64,000 nucleotides of DNA from Acidobacteriota bacterium (GTDB lineage Bacteria > Acidobacteriota > Blastocatellia > UBA7656), in assembly GCA_016201275.1 (NCBI GenBank), contig JACQDB010000017.1:1-64000 (forward strand), given 5' to 3'. How positions within the stretch are numbered: the first letter of the stretch is position 1; every line of letters starts with the position of its first letter. Below, one piece after another: positions 25,767-34,231 of this stretch. The position numbers and the translations under genes are program-made. The notes under the pieces were generated by a model that saw only the letters and a list, made by a program, of their open reading frames with translations, had not been told where the DNA came from and did not search any database.

Positions 25767-27329
25767 ATGAATGACAAAATTGATTTTATCGTGGTCGGCA
25801 GCGGCGTCGCCGGATTGCGTGCTGCGGTTGCGTTAGCTCAAACGGGGCGCGTTGCGGTCTTAACCAAAGACCGCCTCACCGAATCGAACACCGAATACGC
25901 GCAAGGCGGCATCGCCGTGGTCTTGAGCGATGATGACAACATTGACCTGCACGTTCAAGACACCCTGACGGCGGGCGCGGGGCTTTGCGATGAAGAGGCG
26001 GTCAATGTCTTAATCGAAGAAGGGCCGCGCTACATCACCGAACTCATCGAACACGGCGCGCACTTTGACAGCGTGGACGGGCATCTGACTTTCACCCGCG
26101 AAGCGGCACATTCGCGCAATCGCATATTGCACGCCGATGGCGACGCCACAGGCCGCGAGATCGTGCGCTCGTTGGTCGCCTGGTCAAAAAAGTTTTCCAA
26201 CATCGAATATCTGCCGCACGCCTGCACGCAATCGTTGATCGTCAAAGACAGTCGCTGCGTCGGCGTCACTTATGTTGAGCCGGTCACGCATAAAGTGCGC
26301 GCCCTGTACGCCCGCTGCGTGGTGCTGGCGACCGGCGGCGCTGGGCAATTGTACCTGCACACCACCAATCCCGATGTGGCTACGGGTGACGGCATGGCGA
26401 TGGCGTATCGCGCCGGAGCGGTGATGGCCGATATGGAGTTCATACAATTTCACCCAACGGCTTTGGTGGTTCCCAACGCGCCGCGCTTTTTGTTATCGGA
26501 AGCCATGCGCGGCGAGGGCGGCTACCTGCTCAACGCTCAAGGCGAACGCTTTATGTTACGCTACGACGAACGCGCCGAGCTTGCGCCGCGTGATATTGTC
26601 AGTCGCTCGATTCATTTCGAGATGCAGAACGAAAACGCCAATCACGTATGGCTGGATATGCGCCACCTCGACCGCAAATTCATCCGCGAGCGCTTTCCGA
26701 AAATTCACACCACCTGTCTGCTTTACAACATAGACATCACCAGAGATTTAATCCCGGTCAGCCCGGCGGCGCATTACACGATGGGCGGCATACGCACCGA
26801 CACTTACGGGCGCACTTCGATCACAGGCTTGTACGCTGCCGGTGAAGTCTCCTGCACAGGCGTTCACGGAGCCAACCGTCTGGCCTCGAATTCCTTGCTG
26901 GAAGGTCTGGTCTTTGGCGCACGGGCGGGGGCGGCGGCAGTCGCAGAATCCACCACGGAGATCGAACAAATCGCCCCGCGTGATTGGGATTTCGGCGAAG
27001 AGGCCGACTGGCGCATAGGCGATGGGACGCGCCGCGAAGTCAAAAAAATCATGTGGGACAAAGTCGGCATCGTGCGCCAGGAGCGCGGCTTGAGAGATGC
27101 TCTGGACGCGCTCGAAGAGATCGCTTCGCGGCAATTGAATACGCGCAGTTGGAATTTCGTGACGCTGGCGAAACTGGTAGCGCAAGCGGCGCTCGGCAGG
27201 CGCGAATCCCGTGGCGGTCATTATCGCAGCGATTACCCGGAACCCGACGATCAAAATTTCCTTCACCATACGCTGCAACAGCGTGTAGAATTGCAGCAAC
27301 AAAGTTCGAGTACAAAATTAAACACTTGA
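25767..27329 (+). CDS. nadB: L-aspartate oxidase NadB
   Basis: 520 residues. FAD-binding start GSGVAGLRAAVALAQ, active-site motifs EYAQGGIAVVLSDDDN, HPTALVVPN, the AAHYTMGGI loop, and GANRLASNSLLEGLVFGARA are all present. First step of de novo NAD synthesis (aspartate to iminoaspartate). The closely related fumarate reductase is excluded by these signatures and the helical C-terminus. nadA and nadC are not nearby. Confidence 0.95.
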   Translation: MNDKIDFIVVGSGVAGLRAAVALAQTGRVAVLTKDRLTESNTEYAQGGIAVVLSDDDNIDLHVQDTLTAGAGLCDEEAVNVLIEEGPRYITELIEHGAHFDSVDGHLTFTREAAHSRNRILHADGDATGREIVRSLVAWSKKFSNIEYLPHACTQSLIVKDSRCVGVTYVEPVTHKVRALYARCVVLATGGAGQLYLHTTNPDVATGDGMAMAYRAGAVMADMEFIQFHPTALVVPNAPRFLLSEAMRGEGGYLLNAQGERFMLRYDERAELAPRDIVSRSIHFEMQNENANHVWLDMRHLDRKFIRERFPKIHTTCLLYNIDITRDLIPVSPAAHYTMGGIRTDTYGRTSITGLYAAGEVSCTGVHGANRLASNSLLEGLVFGARAGAAAVAESTTEIEQIAPRDWDFGEEADWRIGDGTRREVKKIMWDKVGIVRQERGLRDALDALEEIASRQLNTRSWNFVTLAKLVAQAALGRRESRGGHYRSDYPEPDDQNFLHHTLQQRVELQQQSSSTKLNT

Positions 27330-27490
27330 AACAGTCCGCTAGTCTGCTGCCCGCCGTCCGGTGTCGGCAACTGGATGAGGATTTTTTTCGGCCTACACCA
27401 ACCGGCCCTCTCTGTTTGAAAGGCTCACCGTGCGAACCGACAACGGTGGCGGGGCAACAGTTCGCGGACTGGAATTAAAAAGGAGAATTG

Positions 27491-27949
27491 ATGAGTAAGA
27501 CATCTGCAACACCGGAAGATGCCCAATTGGTTTTGAGATTATACGAACTGCGCCGCGACGACGAATTACGCAAGGCTCGCGCCTGGTACGCCTCAGAGTT
27601 TTTGCCCGACTCCTTTGATGATGTCAAAGCCGTCTGGTTTGATAGCAAGCACCCGCACAACGCGCATTTCCGCATGGTAACCACCTATTGGGATATGGCG
27701 GCATCGTTCGTGGTACAGGGCGCGTTGAACGGCGACCTGCTATTGGAATCCAGCACGGAATTGATTGTGATTTACGCCAAGGTTGAACCGTACTTGAAAG
27801 AGATGCGCGAGCAATCCGGCCTTTCCGGCTACCTGGCGAACATCGAAAAAGTCATCGAGCAATATCCTGCCGCGCAGGAAAAACTGGAGTGGTCGAAAGC
27901 TTTCATCACTCGCCTGAAACAACAACGCGCCCAAGCGCAGGCCGGTTAG
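27491..27949 (+). CDS. conserved hypothetical protein
   Basis: 152 residues from ATG at 27491 with AGGAG upstream. Helical throughout (YELRRDDELRKARAWYASEF ... YWDMAASFVVQGALNGDLLL ... YLKEMREQSGLSGYLANIEK), no signal peptide or membrane segment. The pattern of a central two-helix segment ending in NGDLLLES suggests a small helical bundle. Family not recognised. Confidence 0.75.
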   Translation: MSKTSATPEDAQLVLRLYELRRDDELRKARAWYASEFLPDSFDDVKAVWFDSKHPHNAHFRMVTTYWDMAASFVVQGALNGDLLLESSTELIVIYAKVEPYLKEMREQSGLSGYLANIEKVIEQYPAAQEKLEWSKAFITRLKQQRAQAQAG

Positions 27950-27953
27950 CCGA

Positions 27954-28123
27954 AGTAGGGAGACAGAGAGACAGGGAGAAAGGGAGAAAGGGGGAAAGGG
28001 AGTAGGGAGCTTTTTTATCAATCGAAAAATTCTCTATCACATTTTCTCCCCATCTCCTCAACTCCCCATCTCCCCGTCTCCCCATCTCCCCGTCTCCCTT
28101 TCTCTCCGTCTCCCCAACCTACA
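27954..28123. repeat. purine/pyrimidine tandem-repeat hairpin
   Basis: 27955-28010 is a G/A-only run of GGGAGAAA-type units; 28046-28118 is its C/T-rich complement (CTCCCCAT/CTCCCCGT 8-mers). Together they can fold into a long imperfect hairpin or triplex. Non-coding, between two plus-strand genes. Confidence 0.7.
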
Positions 28124-28265
28124 GTCATCTTTAATTCTTGCCTGCGCCAAAAGCTCGTTGTATAGTTGGATTCGCGTTGCTGGAGAGGTTCCCGCTAAAC
28201 CAAAATTATCTCGCTTAATTGCCCCTGAAAAATTTCATCCCCGCATCACCTTTTGGAGTTTGTGC

Positions 28266-29030
28266 ATGAAGAGAGTCGTCGTTGTTATGCTTCTTGGTTT
28301 TGCTTTTTCGATGCCGTCGAGAGCGCAGAATCCGCCGCTTTCACCAGCGGCAACGGTGCTGAAATTTTATAAAGCGTTAAAAGAAAAACGCTATATCGAG
28401 GGCTTTCGCTACTCGATTTATCGAGCCGCGATTGAAGGCTTGAGCGCCGCAGAGTTGAGCGAATTAGAGCCGGATTTCGCTCGTACCTTTGCGGAAATTC
28501 CCGACCAGATCGAAACCAAAGGCGAACAAATCAACCGCAACAGCGCCGTCGTCTTTGTGAAATTTGCCGGACAGGAACAGGTGCAGCGCATCGAATTAAT
28601 TCGCGATGGCAACGATTGGCTGGTCGGCGATGAAGAATCCTTAGCTCTAGTCAAACAACAGGGGCGCGCCTTTTTCTTCAACACCCGTATGCAGGTCAAC
28701 GAGAGCGAAACCGCCAAAATGCTGGCCCGCATCTTTACCGCCGAGGCTATCTATGCGGAAAAATTTGAAGGCCGTTATCTGGATTTGGCGGAGTTGGTCA
28801 AACGTCAAGCGGTGCCGGAGGATATGAGCGATGGCGAAGCCAACGGTTATAAATTTGTCATCACCGTTAGCGACGATAAGAAAAATTTTATCTTGAATGC
28901 CACCCCGGTCAGCTATGGCAAAAGCGGAAAACTGTCTTTTTATTTAGACCCCGAAGGACTGCGCGCCGAAGACAAAAAAGGTCAACCGGCTTCCCGCACC
29001 GCGCCGATTTATCACCCGAATTCCAATTGA
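28266..29030 (+). CDS. secreted protein with DUF4878-like and pilin-like parts
   Basis: 254 residues from ATG at 28266, which starts a signal peptide (VVVVMLLGFAFSMPSRAQ). The first domain (PAATVLKFYKALKEKRYIEG ... VVFVKFAGQEQVQRIELIRD) resembles NTF2-like lipoproteins; the second (IFTAEAIYAEKFEGRYLDLA ... GYKFVITVSD) resembles the type II secretion pseudopilin tail common in Acidobacteria. Probably periplasmic; role unknown. The start at 28158 is rejected because the signal peptide would be internal. Confidence 0.75.
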   Translation: MKRVVVVMLLGFAFSMPSRAQNPPLSPAATVLKFYKALKEKRYIEGFRYSIYRAAIEGLSAAELSELEPDFARTFAEIPDQIETKGEQINRNSAVVFVKFAGQEQVQRIELIRDGNDWLVGDEESLALVKQQGRAFFFNTRMQVNESETAKMLARIFTAEAIYAEKFEGRYLDLAELVKRQAVPEDMSDGEANGYKFVITVSDDKKNFILNATPVSYGKSGKLSFYLDPEGLRAEDKKGQPASRTAPIYHPNSN

Positions 29031-29080
29031 TGGCGCGCAAGGTCCGGGCACGAATTCTCGCGCAGGATTTTCACCGCAAA

Positions 29081-29115
29081 GACACGAAACCGGCTACAGT
29101 AGCCGGTTTCGTGTC
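29081..29115. terminator. 16-bp perfect stem between convergent genes
   Basis: GACACGAAACCGGCTA and its exact complement separated by three bases, 50 nt after the plus-strand stop. Likely a shared terminator for the convergent genes at 29030 and 29234, though no U-run follows directly. Confidence 0.65.
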
Positions 29116-29193
29116 TTCGCCCTTTGCTGAAGTTGCGTTGAGCGGCAAAATAGAACCAGATCGTTGAGCGGGGATTTTTGACTGCCAGAGTTT

Positions 29194-29215
29194 GCGGTCA
29201 AAGACGCTTCTAAAC
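29194..29215. repeat. dispersed repeat GCGGTC-AGAC-CTCTAAAC, copy 1
   Basis: GCGGTCAAAGACGCTTCTAAAC. Related copies at 36880-36949 (an inverted pair) and 47979-48002. Confidence 0.5.
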
Positions 29216-29233
29216 GGCGCGATTTGAATGGCA

Positions 29234-31021
29234 CTAGCGCAGACGAAATACTTGGCGCTCATAAGGAGCAAAGGCGACCTCGATGCGGTTGCCGGAAAGC
29301 TGCCGAACGCTGTCGCCGTGCCAGCTTTCATAACTCTCCAAGCCTTTGCCTGTCAGTTGTTGAACATCGAAGGTTGCCAGCATTTTGCGGTCGCTGATGT
29401 TACAGGCGACCAGCAAAAAACCATCGCCCAATTGCCACACGGCAAAATGAATGTGAAGCTTGAGCGTGCCGACTCCCAACCAACGCGCCTCCGCTTGCGA
29501 CACGACATCAAAAAGAATTTTCAACTCTGCCAAAAGCGGCTTCATACTCGCCCATAACGCCGGACTCATAGGCTTGTACAACCAATACAACAGCAACCGA
29601 ACGCCGTGTATAAAAACCAGGTACGTCATTGCGCTCTGTTCCGCCGGAGTTGGTTCACGCGGCGCATCATAATTGCCGTACAGTTGCAGCCAGAAGGCCA
29701 AGGGTTTATTTTCCGACAACGCAGTGCGACTCATCGCGCCAACGCGCTCGGCAATCAAGCTCAAAGGATTTTGGTATTGCCCTACAGGATACAAATCCAT
29801 GCTGATGATGTCGGTCGCCTGTACATAACCGCGCAACCACTCGCCGGCGCGCCAGACATTTTCATTGATGACAACAGCCCGCGTCGGGTCAGCCTTTTTG
29901 ACGGCTTGATAAAATTCGCAGCCCTCGCGTTCCGGGCTGTAAGCAAAGTGTTGGGTCGGTTCATCCAGAATCAACCAACCCAAAATCGCCGGATGCGCTT
30001 TGCAGCGCGCTATGAAACGCAACTTTTCGTCAAGCATCTGCCGGAGGGTTCTGTCTCTTTCATGAGTCACCATCACCAGCGCGTTCAATCCATGTTGATG
30101 CGCCAGATCAAGCTGGCGACGAACTTCGGTATATTCCGCTTCCTTATTGTCTGTGAAGGCTGGAAAGAACAGCGTGACGGTGGTGAATCCCTGATTGGCG
30201 ATGTCCGCCAGTTTCCACTCGGCAATTTCACCAAGGGCAATGCCAAAAACCGCAACCGGTTTCCCGCCTTGCAACAGACCGCTATACGAAAAGCTCTGCG
30301 CCGATGCGGTCGCCTGTCGCACGAGCGCATCGGTAGGCGCTGGCGCAGGCAAATCCTCAAGCCTTTGATACTCGTCCTTTTCCGGTGTCGGAAAAACCGG
30401 CAGAGGATGGTCATCCATCAAGGCCGTAACAAACGCCGTCGCCTGCGTGCCGACTTCCAATTGCGGCGCGGCTAACCATAAATTGCCCTGCTGTTGTAAA
30501 AGCACTCGCGTCTGAAATCCAGAATTTAATTCGCCAACCAGTTGCGGCGTGTAGCACAACTGATAGCGTTGCCATTGCTGGTTGACTACCAGCGCTTGCT
30601 TGTCGCCCCAACCAACCGAGAGCGCCGCTTTGCATTCGGGTACATCGCTGCGTAGATAAACAGAGAACGTGTAAGGCTGCGGCTTGGCAACAAAGGTCGC
30701 GCAGGATTGCAGCGATAAATCAAAATTTCCTTGCGGGTTATGCAAGCGCAGAGCGCGAACATTTTTTAATGGCGAAGCGGTTTCGAGGTGCAGAACGGGT
30801 GAGAAATCCTCCAGGGCGGCGGCCTCTGACGTTCCCCAGTAATCAGGAATATCGGCATTCGTGCAAAGCGCGAAATCGGCATTGCGTAAAAGATTGGCGG
30901 GCGGCTTCCGCAGTTTCAAACGTATCAGGGCGCGGCGCGTCATCCACCAGTAGCGCCAAGCAAGCAGGGATAAACTCAACAGCGCCAGCCCCGCAATGGT
31001 GATGAAATGTCGCCTTTTCAT
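29234..31021 (-). CDS. membrane-anchored TIM-barrel glycoside hydrolase-like protein
   Basis: 595 residues. N-terminal anchor (HFITIAGLALLSLSLLAWRY), then a jelly-roll-like carbohydrate-binding part (about 45-200), and a TIM barrel from about 250 with the likely acid/base Glu in ILGWLILDEPTQHFAYSP and a second acidic patch in VVINENVWRAGEW and DIISMDLYPVG. The layout fits a glycosidase of clan A type. Specific family and substrate not recognised. Overlaps nothing; alkD-like gene lies 23 nt upstream on the same strand. Confidence 0.7.
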   Translation of the reverse strand: MKRRHFITIAGLALLSLSLLAWRYWWMTRRALIRLKLRKPPANLLRNADFALCTNADIPDYWGTSEAAALEDFSPVLHLETASPLKNVRALRLHNPQGNFDLSLQSCATFVAKPQPYTFSVYLRSDVPECKAALSVGWGDKQALVVNQQWQRYQLCYTPQLVGELNSGFQTRVLLQQQGNLWLAAPQLEVGTQATAFVTALMDDHPLPVFPTPEKDEYQRLEDLPAPAPTDALVRQATASAQSFSYSGLLQGGKPVAVFGIALGEIAEWKLADIANQGFTTVTLFFPAFTDNKEAEYTEVRRQLDLAHQHGLNALVMVTHERDRTLRQMLDEKLRFIARCKAHPAILGWLILDEPTQHFAYSPEREGCEFYQAVKKADPTRAVVINENVWRAGEWLRGYVQATDIISMDLYPVGQYQNPLSLIAERVGAMSRTALSENKPLAFWLQLYGNYDAPREPTPAEQSAMTYLVFIHGVRLLLYWLYKPMSPALWASMKPLLAELKILFDVVSQAEARWLGVGTLKLHIHFAVWQLGDGFLLVACNISDRKMLATFDVQQLTGKGLESYESWHGDSVRQLSGNRIEVAFAPYERQVFRLR

Positions 31022-31044
31022 AAGCGTTGAATGTTACCGAGCGG

Positions 31045-31743
31045 CTAAAGTTGTCCGCGCAGATACAGCAGTCGGCGCGCTTCGGCAAAGCGTTCGATGG
31101 CATAACGCAACATGGTGCGCGGCATCCGGTGATAATGTTCGAGCAGAAAAGTTTCTTCGACTTGCTGATTACGCTTGCCGACTTCGCGCAGCATCCAGCC
31201 GACGGCTTTGTGAATCAGGTCTTCGCTATCATTGAGCAGCCGTCTGGCGAGCTTGAGGGTATCGAGAAAATCGTCTTGCCGTATGAACGCAAACGTCGCA
31301 ATTATAGCGATGCGCCGTTCCCATAAACTCGACGATTTTACCAATGAATAAAGGGGTTTTCGGCTTTTGTCCAGCAAATACGCGCCGACGATTTGCGCCG
31401 CCGAACCATCCACCAAATCCCAGTTGTTGATACATCGCGTGTGCTGTAAATAGAGTTCATAAATTTGCCTGCGTTGCACTTCATCGCCGCTGCCAAAAGC
31501 GCGCACCAGAATCAACAGCGCCACCGCTCGTTCTTCATGAAAAGGTGATTGCAGCAACTCCACGACTGCGGTCAGCGCCAACGCCTGATACTCTTTGGCC
31601 AAACCGTGCATCTGTTTGGCGTTGAGTCCTAAAAAAATATCGCCTTCGCCATATTCGCCGGGGGCGGTTTTGAAATAGCGCAGACAGGCGGCAGCGCGTT
31701 CGGGACTGCTCAACGCTTTTATCTTTTTGCGAATTTCATTCAT
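31045..31743 (-). CDS. AlkD-like DNA alkylation repair protein
   Basis: 232 residues of helical HEAT-like repeats. Family marks: YFKTAPGEYGEGDIFLGL, CINNWDLVDGSAAQIVG, LWERRIAIIATFAFI, DLIHKAVGWMLREVGKR and RTMLRYAIERF. AlkD glycosylases remove N3- and N7-alkylpurines without base flipping. Likely co-transcribed with the TIM-barrel gene, though the functions are unrelated. Confidence 0.88.
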   Translation of the reverse strand: MNEIRKKIKALSSPERAAACLRYFKTAPGEYGEGDIFLGLNAKQMHGLAKEYQALALTAVVELLQSPFHEERAVALLILVRAFGSGDEVQRRQIYELYLQHTRCINNWDLVDGSAAQIVGAYLLDKSRKPLYSLVKSSSLWERRIAIIATFAFIRQDDFLDTLKLARRLLNDSEDLIHKAVGWMLREVGKRNQQVEETFLLEHYHRMPRTMLRYAIERFAEARRLLYLRGQL

Positions 31744-31787
31744 CTTTTATTCTCTCGATCTCAGAGCATTCGATAGCACAGAGAGAA

Positions 31788-32234
31788 TCAAGGAGCATTC
31801 ACCCAATAGGCAACCGGCACTGAAGTCGCCGCTTCGATACGGGAAAAAGCCTTGCCATTATTGGTAACGACCGTAGCGCTTCGGGAAAGAGCAATCGCCG
31901 CAATGCGGCAATCATTCACCGCGCTTTCTCTGACGCTTCTGGGAATCGTTTGGAAAATCTCATACGCTTGTTGATCGAAGGGCAAGATCAAAAACCTGCT
32001 AATATCACTGATAAAATCCAGCAGATATTTATAGCCCTGAATCACTTCAATACTCTTTTGAGTCTCGGCTCTGCGAAGATAACTGAGCTTTCCGGCGATG
32101 GCTTCTTCGACAGTGACGATGCTGGTACACAATAATTTTTTCGCATCCGCTTCAGCGATTCTCTGGCACAGATGCGGATAGTTATCCAGGTAGTTGAGGT
32201 AGAAACCAAGAACGTCTGAGTCTAAGATATACAC
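31788..32234 (-). CDS. PIN-domain toxin (VapC-like)
   Basis: 148 residues. PIN acidic residues in MYILDSDVLGFY, TSIVTVEEAI, ESAVNDCRIAAIALSRSATV and VTNNGKAF. Intact, unlike the PIN gene at 11394-11844. It follows a small acidic protein by 4 nt, the normal toxin-antitoxin order. Confidence 0.85.
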   Translation of the reverse strand: MYILDSDVLGFYLNYLDNYPHLCQRIAEADAKKLLCTSIVTVEEAIAGKLSYLRRAETQKSIEVIQGYKYLLDFISDISRFLILPFDQQAYEIFQTIPRSVRESAVNDCRIAAIALSRSATVVTNNGKAFSRIEAATSVPVAYWVNAP

Positions 32235-32238
32235 TCAT

Positions 32239-32508
32239 TTACTCTTTATACAAATCATTGATATGGCGGTCGTAGGCGTCCAAAAAATCAGGGAATTCCT
32301 GCCAAGAAGGATCATTGGCATACTTGCCTTTCAATGGCAGTATGGATTGATATTCAGGCGCTGATAGGAGAGACAGGAGGACGGTATTCAGCGCATCGGT
32401 AGCCTCAACCGCAGGCGATGACGGCTCCACAACTTCCTGAAAATTGGTCTTAACTCCCAGATGATGCGTAGGTACTTCTCTAAGATTTACTTGTATCGTT
32501 CCCATCAT
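32239..32508 (-). CDS. putative antitoxin of the PIN module
   Basis: 89 residues, acidic, no recognised DNA-binding motif (VNLREVPTHHLGVKTNFQEV ... WQEFPDFLDAYDRHINDLYK). Placed 4 nt before the PIN toxin and overlapping the upstream DUF6941-like gene by 29 nt. Antitoxin role inferred from position. Confidence 0.6.
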   Translation of the reverse strand: MMGTIQVNLREVPTHHLGVKTNFQEVVEPSSPAVEATDALNTVLLSLLSAPEYQSILPLKGKYANDPSWQEFPDFLDAYDRHINDLYKE

Positions 32509-32956
32509 TTTTCTCCGCTGACTTAAATGCTATTTGTAATCCCGCGCCACCCAACGCTTGGGTATTATGGAAAACCTCGAACCAGTAAAGCCCTTCTACA
32601 GGCGTATCAAATTCAAGGGTTCCGACTGCTTGTGCAACGTGGTAAGACTCCTCGCCGGGATATTCATCAGGAATGGCAAAATCCAGCGCCGCAATAATCT
32701 CTCGGTCTGGCTCACGTATAAAAACCCGGATGATGCCGCCACTTACTTGCGCGACTTTCACAAACATTCCAAAAGCGTGCGTGCGCTTTTTCTCAAGCTC
32801 CACAGAAAGCCGATCAAAGACGCCTAAGAGGTTGAATTTTCCGGTTTCGGTGCGATTACTGAAATCATAAAACAGCAGTGACACGAGACGCGGTTTTTCT
32901 CGCTCCGTTTCAACGTCTGTAGATAGCTCTGAAATGGTCAACTCCTCCTCAGCCAT
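32480..32956 (-). CDS. DUF6941-like protein in the PIN module
   Basis: 158 residues resembling the DUF6941 family (LVSLLFYDFSNRTETGKFNL, LLGVFDRLSVELEK, VEGLYWFEVFHN). Family function unknown. Its tight overlap with the antitoxin-like gene makes a three-gene operon with the PIN toxin. Confidence 0.65.
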   Translation of the reverse strand: MAEEELTISELSTDVETEREKPRLVSLLFYDFSNRTETGKFNLLGVFDRLSVELEKKRTHAFGMFVKVAQVSGGIIRVFIREPDREIIAALDFAIPDEYPGEESYHVAQAVGTLEFDTPVEGLYWFEVFHNTQALGGAGLQIAFKSAEKNDGNDTSKS

Positions 32957-33028
32957 GGAACCGCCTCCAATCTAAACCACATTTTACGCGAAATCGGATT
33001 CTGAGCAACAAAGATTTCTCGCCCAAAA

Positions 33029-34057
33029 CTAGGCCTCGCAAACCTCGCCGACCACCTCTTCAACATAAGCGCTCGGCAAACTGACTTGAGAAAAAATTGC
33101 GGCGACCATTTCCGCATCGAGCTTTTCATAATGCGCGTGTTCGGGAACGACGAGTATGCCCGCCATATCCACAGCGCCGGGGCTGATGACCAACCGCGCT
33201 TCGCCTTCGGCGAAAAAACAATCCGGGCGATGTCGGGCGCGCGGGAATAACAAAACCGTGTACACGCCGCGCTCACAATAGGCCACAAGATTCATCAATG
33301 GCTCGGTTTTATGGGTCGCTTTCGCCAGCCCTTCAATCGTCGCATACAGCCACGCCGCCAGTTCCACGCGACTCGCGCCGCGCAAGACGATAACGCTGCG
33401 ACCGGCATCGTTGATCGTGAACAATGCAAAATTGCCGCGCTGTAGGTCTTCGCAAACGCCGCAAGCAGTTTCCGTAAGCGGCTCGCTCTCTTGTAAAGAC
33501 GCGGCGATGGGCAGCCCCTCGCGTGACAAGGCTTGCAGATGAAAATGATCGGGAGCCGACGCGCCGCATTCCGCGCCGTTGTACAACACGAAATAGGCTT
33601 CGCCTAATTCACCGGTCAACCCCAACAAGGTTTCGATGCGCCCTTCAATCTTCTGTTCAAGGTGATGGCGATGCGCGATGACCAGATGATTATCCAGCAC
33701 CGGATAGGGATTGCAGAGGATGACAAATTCATCCTCGTAAGCGATGCCTCTTTCTGCGGCGGGTAAATTTTCGGGGCACAGAAAACACTGCCGCGCCGCT
33801 ATCGAAGATTGATCAACCGCTGCGGCGGTGCTGCGAACGCGCTTGGGATTGTGCTGCACGATGACCGTTGAACCGTCAACGAGCAGACGTTTAGTGTCGA
33901 TTTGCGCCAACGCCGCGTAGCCTTCGTGCAGTTGCGGCCAATCATGTTTTTGCTGCGCGATCAACGCCGCAACCTGCGCCGCCAAGTGGTCGGCGTTCGC
34001 CGCATCAAGATACGGTTTCATTTCTTCAGCGCTGAGAATTCGTTCCTGCCAGTTCAT
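33029..34057 (-). CDS. DUF4922 / Ap4A-phosphorylase-like protein
   Basis: 342 residues from ATG at 34057 with GGAG upstream; a longer frame to 34177 lacks one. HIT-superfamily core: ARQCFLCPENLPAAERGI, FVILCNPYPVLDNHLVIAHR, and the catalytic-type motif ASAPDHFHLQAL. Resembles DUF4922 and GDP-galactose or Ap4A phosphorylases, which move nucleotidyl groups. The neighbour is a glycosyltransferase (stop at 34232), so nucleotide-sugar handling is plausible. Confidence 0.78.
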   Translation of the reverse strand: MNWQERILSAEEMKPYLDAANADHLAAQVAALIAQQKHDWPQLHEGYAALAQIDTKRLLVDGSTVIVQHNPKRVRSTAAAVDQSSIAARQCFLCPENLPAAERGIAYEDEFVILCNPYPVLDNHLVIAHRHHLEQKIEGRIETLLGLTGELGEAYFVLYNGAECGASAPDHFHLQALSREGLPIAASLQESEPLTETACGVCEDLQRGNFALFTINDAGRSVIVLRGASRVELAAWLYATIEGLAKATHKTEPLMNLVAYCERGVYTVLLFPRARHRPDCFFAEGEARLVISPGAVDMAGILVVPEHAHYEKLDAEMVAAIFSQVSLPSAYVEEVVGEVCEA

Positions 34058-34099
34058 TAGTAATCGCTCCGTTCGGAAGATCGTCAGACCACGTTTGGG

Positions 34100-34219
34100 T
34101 AGTGGGTCAATTGAGGGGGATGAACCTGACGCGAACGCGCAACAAACTGAAGTTTGTTGCGCGTTCTGAAGTCGCAATAAACTTCAGTTTATGGGACATC
34201 CCACTCGACTGATCCACGG
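34100..34219. mobile_element. MITE-like element, family 2, copy 2
   Basis: Left end TAGTGGGTCA and right end TGATCCAC match the element at 20996-21104. Inside is a 14-bp perfect hairpin (GAACGCGCAACAAA/TTTGTTGCGCGTTC, 34132-34166) not in the other copy, so it may be a composite of two palindromes. Confidence 0.45.
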
Positions 34220-34231
34220 CCCAGAAAGTTT

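Noticed and set aside
28158..28265. Longer start for the secreted protein
   Set aside because: It would bury the signal peptide; ATG at 28266 places it at the N-terminus.
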